From the NCBI RefSeq assembly GCF_000633455.1, contig NZ_AYMG01000036.1, positions 16,604-80,603 of the forward strand: DNA of 64,000 bases. Reading direction: 5' to 3'. Origin of the DNA: Pedobacter jeongneungensis (lineage in GTDB: Bacteria; Bacteroidota; Bacteroidia; Sphingobacteriales; Sphingobacteriaceae). The notes beneath the pieces are model-generated. The model was not told the origin of the DNA. It did not search any database and saw nothing but the letters and a program-made list of their open reading frames with translations. Within the stretch, counting starts at the first letter, position 1. Every line of letters begins with the position of its first letter. A program made the position numbers and the translations under genes. Shown piece after piece: positions 8,440-15,854 of this stretch.

Positions 8440-9831
8440 ATGAATAATTTAAATATCGACCAACAAAATCTCGATGCCATACTAGCCGAGGTTAAAAAAC
8501 AAGGAATTGATTATTTAAACCATATTCATGAACGGTCAACAGCCAGTTCGGGAGAAGTGCAGATTATTGGTGATTTAAACGAGCAAGGTACTGGTGCTAT
8601 TGAAGCCTTAAAGCAATTTAATCAGCGTTTTGAGCCCATTATGGTGGCATCATCAGGACCGAGGTATTGGGGTTTTGTAACCGGAGGAACAACACCTGCT
8701 GCTATCGCAGGCGATTGGCTCGCAACCATATACGATCAAAACACACAGAGCGCAAAAGGAGGCGGAGATATTTCTGCTACAATCGAACTCGAAACCATTC
8801 AGCTGTTGCTTTCGCTATTTAATCTCCCTAAAGATTTTTTTGGTGGATTTGTAACGGGAGCCACTTTATCAAATTTTACTTGCCTGGCCGTTGGCAGGCA
8901 ATGGATTGGCAAGCAGCTGGGTAAAGATTTTGCGAGAGAAGGGGTGTCGGGTAATGTAAAGGTACTATCTGCTACACCACATTCATCTGCTATTAAATCA
9001 TTGTCGATGTTAGGTTTGGGCAGTGGCAATTTTATTCAGGTAAATGTAATGCAGGGTAATCGCGAAGCTTTGGATGTTGCTGATCTGGAACTGAAAATCA
9101 AAGCACTAAATGGCGAACCATTCATTTTAATTTCAAGTGCCGGAACAGTAAATACGGTCGATTTCGATGATTTTGAAGCCATAAATGCATTAAAAGAGAA
9201 ATACAATTTCTGGTGGCACATTGACGCAGCATTTGGCGGTTTTGCGGCTTGCTCTCCAAAATACGACCACTTGGTTAAAGGCTGGGGAAATGCCGATAGT
9301 ATTACGGTAGATTGCCATAAATGGTTAAATGTACCTTATGAAAGTGCGGTATTTTTTGTAAAGGAAAAACATCAGCTGTTGCAGGTAGAAACCTTTCAGA
9401 ATTCAAATGCGGCTTATTTGGGAAATCCTATGGATAACTTCAGTTATCTTAATTTTCTACCCGAAAATTCCCGCCGCTTAAGGGCTTTGCCTGCTTGGTT
9501 TACCTTAACGAGTTATGGAAAACAGGGTTATCAGGAAATTGTAGAGCGGAATGTTGACATGGCTCTACAATTTGCCGGTTTCATCAGCGAAAATCCAAAC
9601 TTCGAGCTGTTAGCGCCTGTCCGTTTAAATACGGTTTGTTTTTCTTTAACAGATGAAAGTTTAGTTCCATCATTCTTAACTAAACTAAATGCAACCGGAA
9701 AAGTATTTATGACCCCTACATTTTATAACGGAAAGAAGGGGATCCGAGCCGCTTTTGTAAACTGGAGGACAAAAAATGAAGATATTGAACTGGCTACGGT
9801 TGCCATGAAAGAAATTCTTACAGAACTTTAA
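8440..9831 (+). CDS. PLP-dependent group II decarboxylase (aromatic-amino-acid / glutamate decarboxylase superfamily)
   Basis: A 463-residue fold-type-I PLP enzyme when read from the ATG at 8440 (MNNLNIDQQN). The frame is open from 8404, but the extra 12 codons abut a repeat. Features are FGGFVTGATLSNFTCLAVGRQ, then WWHIDAAFGGFAACS with the PLP-contacting Asp, and the SITVDCHKWLNVPYE motif, where K294 should be the Schiff-base lysine. This pattern fits decarboxylases of aromatic amino acids, glutamate or related substrates; the substrate cannot be read from sequence. It is flanked by repeats upstream and is followed by a separate promoter, so it is probably transcribed alone. Confidence 0.9.
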   Translation: MNNLNIDQQNLDAILAEVKKQGIDYLNHIHERSTASSGEVQIIGDLNEQGTGAIEALKQFNQRFEPIMVASSGPRYWGFVTGGTTPAAIAGDWLATIYDQNTQSAKGGGDISATIELETIQLLLSLFNLPKDFFGGFVTGATLSNFTCLAVGRQWIGKQLGKDFAREGVSGNVKVLSATPHSSAIKSLSMLGLGSGNFIQVNVMQGNREALDVADLELKIKALNGEPFILISSAGTVNTVDFDDFEAINALKEKYNFWWHIDAAFGGFAACSPKYDHLVKGWGNADSITVDCHKWLNVPYESAVFFVKEKHQLLQVETFQNSNAAYLGNPMDNFSYLNFLPENSRRLRALPAWFTLTSYGKQGYQEIVERNVDMALQFAGFISENPNFELLAPVRLNTVCFSLTDESLVPSFLTKLNATGKVFMTPTFYNGKKGIRAAFVNWRTKNEDIELATVAMKEILTEL

Positions 9832-9841
9832 CCTTAAATTT

Positions 9842-9871
9842 ATTGTTTTAAGGGCGTATAACTTATATTTG
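9842..9871 (+). promoter_or_regulatory. Candidate Bacteroidota promoter for the ORF at 9877
   Basis: TATATTTG at 9864-9871 matches TAnnTTTG exactly, with ATTG at 9842-9845 about 18 nt upstream as a weak -33 box. The predicted start of transcription is within a few bases of the ATG at 9877, which suggests a leaderless or nearly leaderless mRNA. Confidence 0.5.
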
Positions 9872-9876
9872 TATCA

Positions 9877-10179
9877 ATGAAGTTTAATACCCTTAAATAC
9901 ATCATCATTAGCTGCATTGCACTAACTTTTTTTCTAAAAGTAAGTCATGTGATTTCGTATTTGAGCTATTCTGCAGATTGTATTGAGGTTTTATCTACTA
10001 ATGATGATGCTACCGAAAAGGAAGAAAAGAAAGTAGAAACCGAATATGCTATAAATCAGATCTTACTTCATACCGATATTTATTTCCCGCTCCAAACTGT
10101 TAAGAAGGTAATCATTCCTGGTCACGCTTTTAAATTGGCTTATTTCCCCGAAGTTTTAACGCCACCTCCTTCTATTTAG
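9877..10179 (+). CDS. Small secreted or membrane-anchored protein of unknown function
   Basis: A 100-residue product begins MKFNTLKYIIISCIALTFFL, one hydrophobic segment (about residues 8-28) that could be an uncleaved signal anchor or a signal peptide. A charged segment TEKEEKKVETEY lies mid-protein, and the tail ends LTPPPSI. I do not recognise a domain. A consensus-like promoter sits directly before the start codon, which supports expression as a separate unit. Function is unknown. Confidence 0.6.
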   Translation: MKFNTLKYIIISCIALTFFLKVSHVISYLSYSADCIEVLSTNDDATEKEEKKVETEYAINQILLHTDIYFPLQTVKKVIIPGHAFKLAYFPEVLTPPPSI

Positions 10180-10257
10180 CATATCCTTTCAGTTTATTCT
10201 TTGTTTCGCATAACAGTGAAGCAAATAGTCTATTTTAAAAATTACAAATAATAAGAT

Positions 10258-10671
10258 ATGAAACGAGCAATTTCATTCGCAGTGCTGTTAGCCGCTGCTT
10301 CATTAAAAATCAGTGCACAAGAAGTTGTGCAAAACAATATTAAACCTGTAGAAGATGCTTTAAGTCGGGTTACTAAGCTCGAGCCGGTAAGTTTTAATTA
10401 CGATAAAGCCTGGGCCGAAAAATTAAAATTATCTGCCAGGCCACAATATGGTTTCATAGGTGCTGATGCTAAAGCCACTGTTCCGGAAATCGTTTCCGTA
10501 CAGGCTAAAGATTATCCGGCAGGTAAAAATGCATTTAAAAGTGCAACCATTACCAAGGTTGATTATGAAAGTTTAGTTCCGCTTTTGGTAGCGAGTATAA
10601 AAGAACAGCAGCAACAAATTGAAGAACTGCAGCGTGAGCTGAAAACATTAAAATCGCGAAGCGCCAAATAA
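10258..10671 (+). CDS. Exported protein resembling an S74 intramolecular-chaperone domain
   Basis: 137 residues with a signal peptide (MKRAISFAVLLAAASLKISAQ). The mature part has KLEPVSFNYDK, PQYGFIGADAKATVPEIV and a C-terminal VDYESLVPLLVASIKEQQQQ that runs into a coiled coil of Gln/Glu/Leu heptads. That order (a 'KL..V.F.YD' strand, a GFIA-like motif, VPE, 'VDY..L.PLL...I', coiled coil) resembles the Peptidase_S74 (endosialidase chaperone) tail found at the end of phage fibres and bacterial surface proteins. Here it would be nearly the whole protein. The family call is from motif memory and moderate; the signal peptide and coiled coil are clear. A terminator follows. Confidence 0.6.
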   Translation: MKRAISFAVLLAAASLKISAQEVVQNNIKPVEDALSRVTKLEPVSFNYDKAWAEKLKLSARPQYGFIGADAKATVPEIVSVQAKDYPAGKNAFKSATITKVDYESLVPLLVASIKEQQQQIEELQRELKTLKSRSAK

Positions 10672-10677
10672 TAATAG

Positions 10678-10703
10678 ATCCCGATGAAAATCGGGATTTT
10701 TTT
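10678..10703 (+). terminator. Rho-independent terminator after the S74-like gene
   Basis: An 8-bp perfect stem atcccgat / atcgggat with a GAAA loop is followed by a run of seven T residues (10697-10703), seven bases after the stop codon. Confidence 0.85.
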
Positions 10704-10810
10704 GTCTGATATTAGTTGCTGAAAGTAAAAAAATGGTAACTAATCTGTGGTTAAACCCTCCTAATGTAATTATTGGGCTAGCTTTACCCAATTAAATAAT
10801 TTAAATATAA

Positions 10811-12235
10811 ATGAATAACAAAATTGCCGAAAGCCAGTCTCGATCAAATTACGCCGTTCCCTTAGTTACCATTACCCTTTTATTTTTCATGTGGGGGTTT
10901 ATCACCTGCATGAACGATATTTTGATTCCATATTTGAAGCAGCTTTTTAAATTGAGCTTTTTTGAATCGATGCTGGTGCAATTTTGTTTCTTCGGTGCTT
11001 ATTTTGTAGGTTCACTGATTTACTTTTTGATTTCTTATACCAAGGGTGATCCGATTAATAAAGTCGGGTATAAAAAAGGAATTCTTTTTGGAATCGTACT
11101 CGCCGCCATTGGCTGTGCTTTATTTTTCCCAGCAGCAACTTATTCGGTTTATCCATTGTTTTTAGGAGCATTGTTTGTATTGGGTTTAGGATTTACCGTC
11201 CTTCAGATTACGGCTAATGCCTATGTTTCATTATTAGGCCCGGAGGATAGTGCCTCTAGCCGTTTAAATTTAACACAGGCCTTTAACGCTTTTGGAACTA
11301 CCATTGCCCCAATTTTAGGTGGCCACCTGATTTTCGAATTCTTTTCGGAAGCCGATGGAAGTTTCAGTGCCTCTGCCACACGTATTCCTTATTTAATTTT
11401 TGCCGCAATATTATTATTGGTTGGTCTGCTTATTTTTTATGTAAAACTACCTTCATTTCAGCCTGAAGAGGAAGAGCAGGTAAAAGGCTTGGGGGTATTA
11501 AAATTCCCGCATTTAACCAGGGGAATTATAGCCTTGTTCTGTTATGTTGGTGCCGAAGTCGCTGTGGGCAGTTTTATCATTAGTTTTTTAAGGTTACCAG
11601 AAATAACCGGATTGGATGAGGTGGTGAGTAAAAATTATTTATCCCTTTATTGGGGCGGGGCAATGATTGGACGTTTTGTAGGCTCAATTTCCCTTAACCA
11701 TACACTAAGCCAATCGAAAAAGATTATTTATATGTTGGGAACTGCTGTTTTGGTGTTTGCCTTAATTTATGGCATTGTTGATTTAACTTTTGCACAGATC
11801 AGTTTTTTCCTGGTATTTATTGCTTTAAATTTCTTAGGATTTTTAGTTGGTAAATCTGCTCCAGCAAGAACGTTAGCAATTTTTTCTGCTATAAATGTAC
11901 TGTTGTTGATATCAGCAATGGTAAACAAAGGCGAATTGGCGATGTACAGCGTTTTGGGGATCGGGATTTTTAATTCGATTATGTTCTCGAATATTTATAC
12001 GCTGGCGATTGCTAAACTGGGTGCTTATACCAGTCAGGGATCGTCGCTATTGGTAATGGCCATTTTAGGAGGTGCCATTATGCCGCTTATTCAGGGGGCT
12101 GTTGCCGATAAAATCGGTGTTCATCATTCATTTATATTGCCATTGATCTGCTACCTGTTTATCTTGTATTTCGGTATTTATTGCTCGAAACGGTTGAAAG
12201 GTATCGAGCAGACGAGTATGAAATCAGGACATTAA
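10811..12235 (+). CDS. FucP/GluP-type sugar:proton symporter (major facilitator superfamily)
   Basis: A 474-residue inner-membrane transporter with about 12 hydrophobic segments. The first helix region, VTITLLFFMWGFITCMNDIL, and the later LGLGFTVLQITANAYVSLLG plus SRLNLTQAFNAFGTTIAPILGG are hallmarks of the fucose/glucose/galactose permease subfamily. A Trp-Gly-containing YWGGAMIGRFVGS loop begins the second half. Length fits Bacteroidota members, which often serve glucose, galactose or N-acetylglucosamine. Specificity cannot be decided; murQ, about 10 kb upstream, is the only amino-sugar gene in view. No adjacent catabolic genes. Confidence 0.9.
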   Translation: MNNKIAESQSRSNYAVPLVTITLLFFMWGFITCMNDILIPYLKQLFKLSFFESMLVQFCFFGAYFVGSLIYFLISYTKGDPINKVGYKKGILFGIVLAAIGCALFFPAATYSVYPLFLGALFVLGLGFTVLQITANAYVSLLGPEDSASSRLNLTQAFNAFGTTIAPILGGHLIFEFFSEADGSFSASATRIPYLIFAAILLLVGLLIFYVKLPSFQPEEEEQVKGLGVLKFPHLTRGIIALFCYVGAEVAVGSFIISFLRLPEITGLDEVVSKNYLSLYWGGAMIGRFVGSISLNHTLSQSKKIIYMLGTAVLVFALIYGIVDLTFAQISFFLVFIALNFLGFLVGKSAPARTLAIFSAINVLLLISAMVNKGELAMYSVLGIGIFNSIMFSNIYTLAIAKLGAYTSQGSSLLVMAILGGAIMPLIQGAVADKIGVHHSFILPLICYLFILYFGIYCSKRLKGIEQTSMKSGH

Positions 12236-12245
12236 TTTCAAAATA

Positions 12246-12320
12246 CGTCATTCCCGCGCAAGCGGGAATCTTAATGCTTATTCATGTGCATTAGGATTCC
12301 CAATCAGGTTGGGGATGACG
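12246..12320. repeat. Dyad repeat, CGTCATTCCCGCG...GGGATGACG type
   Basis: The arms cgtcattcccgcgcaagcgg and ggattcccaatcaggttggg (then gatgacg) are complementary at their ends, with a smaller inverted repeat in the left arm (cccgcgcaagcggg). It lies between the convergent sugar permease and thrC and could end transcription from both sides. Confidence 0.65.
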
Positions 12321-12333
12321 ATCAATATAATTA

Positions 12334-13641
12334 TTACCCTTTAAGTAAGTAACCCTTAAATCCTTCAAAATCCACACCCAACTGATCTGCATGTTTAGGT
12401 CTGCTTTCCAAAGCTTTTACCTGATCTGGGATTTCTATTTTAGCTGCAATATCCGCCGGGAAAATATCCGGGAACTTACAGGCATGTGCAGTAGATAAGA
12501 AAACAGCCACACTTTCATCAGATGGATTTTCGTTTCTGTATTTTTCAATTGCCAAATACGCAATCGCTGTATGCGGACAGGCAACATAATTTAGTTTATT
12601 GTCGAGTTCTTTAATACCTCGTAATGTTTCTTCGTCAGTAAAGCGATAAGAAGTAACCACTTTTTTAACCGCTTCTACATCCTGATCAAAAAGATCCATA
12701 ATACGTACCCAGTTGCTTGGTGCACCAACATCCATGGCGTTTGAGTAGGTTTGTGTAGACGGTTTCGCTTCATAAACACCACTTTCTAAAAAGCGGGGAA
12801 CCGTATCATTAACGTTGGTAGCGGCAATAAACTGTTTAACTGGTAATCCTAGTTTGTAAGCCAGCAGGCCAGCACCGATATTTCCGAAGTTTCCACTTGG
12901 TACAGAAAATATTACATCATTTAAGCCTTGCTTTTTCAGTTGGGCATAAGTATTGAAATAATAAAAGGTTTGAGGAATCAACCTTGAAATGTTAATTGAA
13001 TTGGCTGAGGTTAACCGGAATTTTGCATTCAGTTCATCATCTGCAAAGGCTTGTTTTACCAAAGCCTGGCAATCATCAAAAGTGCCTTTAACTTCAACGG
13101 CTCTTATATTTTCTCCATTGGTAGTCAATTGTAATTCCTGTATAGGGCTTACTTTTCCCTCCGGATAAAGGATCGTTACCCTGGTATTCGGAACGCCTAA
13201 GAAACCCAGAGCTACAGCTCCGCCGGTATCACCAGAAGTAGCGACCAAAACATCCAAGAGTTGTTCACCATCTTTTAAGAAATAAGCCAGTACACGGCTC
13301 ATAAAACGGGCGCCGAAATCTTTAAAGGCCAAAGATGGACCATGAAATAATTCCAGAACAAAAGTTTTATCATCTAATTTTACCGCCGGAGCTTCAAAAT
13401 TAATCGCATCATCAATTAAAGCTTTTAGATCTTCTGCAGGAATTTCATCTTTTAATAATGTCGAGGCTACTTTATAAGCAATTTCAGGTAGAGAATACTT
13501 CTCAATATTTTCGATAAAATCTGTATCAAGCTGCGGGATTTCTACCGGCATATATAAGCCTTTATCCTGCGGCATACTGTTAAAAACGGCTTCTTTAAAA
13601 GAAACACGTAAATCTTTATTATTGGTTGAGTATAGTTTCAT
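12334..13641 (-). CDS. thrC: Threonine synthase
   Basis: Fold-type-II PLP enzyme converting O-phosphohomoserine to threonine, the last step of the pathway encoded by this operon. The 435-residue length fits bacterial ThrC. K107 in HGPSLAFKDFG is the PLP lysine, and the glycine-rich phosphate loop VATSGDTGGAV follows at about residues 132-142. SVPSGNFGNIGAG and the C-terminal VFLSTAHACKFPD are also typical. It is the last gene of the minus-strand thr operon, separated from thrB by a 91-nt dyad repeat. Confidence 0.97.
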   Translation of the reverse strand: MKLYSTNNKDLRVSFKEAVFNSMPQDKGLYMPVEIPQLDTDFIENIEKYSLPEIAYKVASTLLKDEIPAEDLKALIDDAINFEAPAVKLDDKTFVLELFHGPSLAFKDFGARFMSRVLAYFLKDGEQLLDVLVATSGDTGGAVALGFLGVPNTRVTILYPEGKVSPIQELQLTTNGENIRAVEVKGTFDDCQALVKQAFADDELNAKFRLTSANSINISRLIPQTFYYFNTYAQLKKQGLNDVIFSVPSGNFGNIGAGLLAYKLGLPVKQFIAATNVNDTVPRFLESGVYEAKPSTQTYSNAMDVGAPSNWVRIMDLFDQDVEAVKKVVTSYRFTDEETLRGIKELDNKLNYVACPHTAIAYLAIEKYRNENPSDESVAVFLSTAHACKFPDIFPADIAAKIEIPDQVKALESRPKHADQLGVDFEGFKGYLLKG

Positions 13642-13646
13642 GTTTA

Positions 13647-13731
13647 AGAGGTTGGGGGGCTGGAAGGTTAAAGGTTGAAAGGTTTTGGGCTTTTAACCCT
13701 CAGCCTTTATGCCCTCTACCTTCCAGCCTTA
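13647..13731. repeat. Dyad repeat of GGTTGAAAGGTT-type words between thrB and thrC
   Basis: The left arm ggctggaaggttaaaggttg (then aaaggtt) faces a right arm containing cagcctttatgccctctacc and ttccagcc. Related words (gttgaaaggttataggttgg) occur at 62832-62851. As RNA within the thr operon this would form a strong hairpin between the two cistrons. Confidence 0.7.
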
Positions 13732-13732
13732 T

Positions 13733-14713
13733 TTACATCACCTTCGGTCCTTCCGCGTTAACCGGAGAAACAAAAGCTTTGCTGTTAATATTTATTTTAT
13801 GTAGGTGTTGCTGTTGCGATTTGGTTATTTTTCTGGCCGTCTCTTCGTCTTTGGTTAAGGCAAATACAGATGGGCCAGAACCTGAAATTCCGAAACCGAT
13901 TGCCCCGTTTTCCATTGCCAGTTTTCTCATTTCTTCAAAACCAGGAATTAGTATCGAACGTGTCGGTTCTACCAAAACATCTTTCATACTGCGGCCAATC
14001 AGGTCAAAATCATTCATAAACAATCCGCTAACCAAACCTGCCACATTTCCCCATTGGGTAACAGCATCTTTTAAAGCAACCTTACTGCGTATCATCTGGC
14101 GTGCATCTTTGGTAGGTACATCTACTTCAGGGTAAACAATTGCGGCATACATGCCTGCAGGTGTGGGTAACGAAATTACATCGAGTGGCTCGTAACTTCT
14201 CACCAACACAAATCCGCCCAATAAAGCAGGCGCAACATTATCGGCATGGCCATAGCCACAAGCCAGTTCTTCGCCTTTCATGGCAAAAGGAACCAATTCT
14301 TTGGCCGTTAATAAATCGCCCATTAATTTGTTAATGGCAAATAAACCTGCAACTGTACTGGCCGAGCTCGAGCCCAATCCGCTACCAATGGGCATTTTTT
14401 TGTGCAGTTCAATTTCTACACCCACATCTAAACGATCGATATGTTTTAAATAATGCTGCACACTGGCACTTACCGTATTTTTAGCAGCATCCAATGGTAA
14501 ACGGCCGTCATCGCCGGTAATTCTTTTGATCACTACTCCTGGTGTATCGGTAAAACGCATTTCCACTTCGTCACCCGGTTCATTTACTGCGAAGCCCAGT
14601 ACGTCGAAACCACAAACAACGTTTGCTACAGTTGCGGGCGCAAATACCCGGATAGAAGTGCCAACTTCTAAATCCGCTGGAGCTAGCTCATTATCATTTA
14701 TATTCTTTTGCAT
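13733..14713 (-). CDS. thrB: Homoserine kinase
   Basis: GHMP-family kinase that phosphorylates L-homoserine with ATP for threonine synthesis. The 326-residue protein has the N-terminal strand VRVFAPATVANVVCGFDVLG-like segment (residues 22-40), the ATP-binding loop MPIGSGLGSSSASTVAG (107-123) and the C-terminal GHMP motif IGFGISGSGPSVFAL. A second typical segment is ELACGYGHADNVAPALLGGF. It lies between the RhtB-type exporter and thrC on the minus strand, 46 nt after the former. Confidence 0.96.
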   Translation of the reverse strand: MQKNINDNELAPADLEVGTSIRVFAPATVANVVCGFDVLGFAVNEPGDEVEMRFTDTPGVVIKRITGDDGRLPLDAAKNTVSASVQHYLKHIDRLDVGVEIELHKKMPIGSGLGSSSASTVAGLFAINKLMGDLLTAKELVPFAMKGEELACGYGHADNVAPALLGGFVLVRSYEPLDVISLPTPAGMYAAIVYPEVDVPTKDARQMIRSKVALKDAVTQWGNVAGLVSGLFMNDFDLIGRSMKDVLVEPTRSILIPGFEEMRKLAMENGAIGFGISGSGPSVFALTKDEETARKITKSQQQHLHKININSKAFVSPVNAEGPKVM

Positions 14714-14759
14714 CTTTTAATACTGATTGCCTTATTGGCTGTTTGGTAAAACTTAAATG

Positions 14760-15398
14760 TTATTTTTTGGTTAAGGCTATTTTTAGCCCCAATAGAATAA
14801 ATACTACCCCTGAAGTTTTGTTCATCCAGATCTCGATATTTTTATTTCGGTTAAAGTGCTTAGCTACGTTGCTTCCTGTTAATGCTAAAAATGAACACCA
14901 GATTAAGGTAATGAAGAAAATAATAAGACCAAGTAACAAATAGGGGACTGGATTATTAATCTCTTTGCTATTGATAAACTGGGGTAGAAATGCAAGAAAG
15001 AAGAGGGCTATTTTAGGATTTAAAATATCACTAAGAAGCGCCGTAAAAAACATTTGTTTCATTCCGGTAACTTTACTTTCAACGGGCTTTATCTCAACGT
15101 GTTCATCTTTGCTGGCAAAAGACCGGTAGCCCAGGTAAATGAGATAGGCTGCGCCCAGGTATTTAACTATGCTAAAAGCAATGGCTGATTTCGATAAAAT
15201 TTGAGAAAGGCCAAATGTAGCTGCACAAGTATGTACAAGCAAGCCCAAACTCACGCCTAGAGCAGAGTATAAACCTGAATTTTTCCCTTTAGAAATACTT
15301 CTTGTTAAAACCATTATGGTATCTACACCGGGCGTAATAACCACTATAATAGCAGCTAATATAAATGCACCTAAATTTTCGATTCCTAACATAGCCAT
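14760..15398 (-). CDS. LysE/RhtB family amino-acid exporter
   Basis: A 212-residue inner-membrane protein with about six hydrophobic segments. The N-terminus LAAIIVVITPGVDTIMVLTR carries the TPGP-like motif of the family (here TPGVD), followed by GVSLGLLVHTCAATFGLS and KYLGAAYLIYLGYRSF. RhtA/B/C members export threonine and homoserine. Being embedded between thrA and thrB points to overflow control of one of these amino acids, which is an inference. Its start overlaps the stop of the DinB-like gene by one base (ATG/TAA sharing 15398), suggesting coupled translation. Confidence 0.92.
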   Translation of the reverse strand: MAMLGIENLGAFILAAIIVVITPGVDTIMVLTRSISKGKNSGLYSALGVSLGLLVHTCAATFGLSQILSKSAIAFSIVKYLGAAYLIYLGYRSFASKDEHVEIKPVESKVTGMKQMFFTALLSDILNPKIALFFLAFLPQFINSKEINNPVPYLLLGLIIFFITLIWCSFLALTGSNVAKHFNRNKNIEIWMNKTSGVVFILLGLKIALTKK

Positions 15399-15850
15399 TA
15401 TACCGTTATTTGCTTTAAATGATATTTTAAATGCAACACATAATCTTCAATAAAGTAAGAAAGTGTGTGTAGATCTATTTTCCCTTTACCTGTATCGCAA
15501 TTGTTTTGCAGCTTTTCTTCCGGAATATTTTCAATTACCCGGCAAATCTGATCATTCAACAATTTCCAAAGCATTTTAACATCAGCGATATCAGTTCCCT
15601 GATAATTTTGATAAAGCACCCATTCATCCTGATGATAAACAATTTTAACACCCTGCTCATACTGGCCAACAATTAACCGACGGATATTATTCGATGCACT
15701 ATCGATCAAATGACCCAATAATTCTTTTTTAGACCATTTTGAGGGTTGCGGTTTATCGTTCCAGGCTTTTTCCGTGATGTTTTCAAAATCAATCATTGCC
15801 TGATCAACCAGGCTTAGGATTTCATTTTTATGCGTTAAAACCGGATTCAT
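15398..15850 (-). CDS. DinB-like four-helix metal-binding protein
   Basis: 150 residues, helical throughout, with the three histidines expected for the DinB/YfiT metal site: H47 in ELLGHLIDSA, and H140 and H144 in YVLHLKYHLKQ. The first motif, WSKKELLGHLIDSASNNIRR, is typical of the DinB_2 group in Bacteroidota. Members include thiol-dependent transferases and proteins of unknown role; no substrate can be named. It starts 4 nt after thrA and overlaps the exporter gene by one base, so it is part of the threonine operon, where its job is unclear. Confidence 0.82.
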   Translation of the reverse strand: MNPVLTHKNEILSLVDQAMIDFENITEKAWNDKPQPSKWSKKELLGHLIDSASNNIRRLIVGQYEQGVKIVYHQDEWVLYQNYQGTDIADVKMLWKLLNDQICRVIENIPEEKLQNNCDTGKGKIDLHTLSYFIEDYVLHLKYHLKQITV

Positions 15851-15854
15851 TACA

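Noticed and set aside
13626..14135. 169-codon plus-strand open frame
   Set aside because: It lies opposite thrB, which has full family motifs; the translation is low-complexity and has no recognisable pattern.
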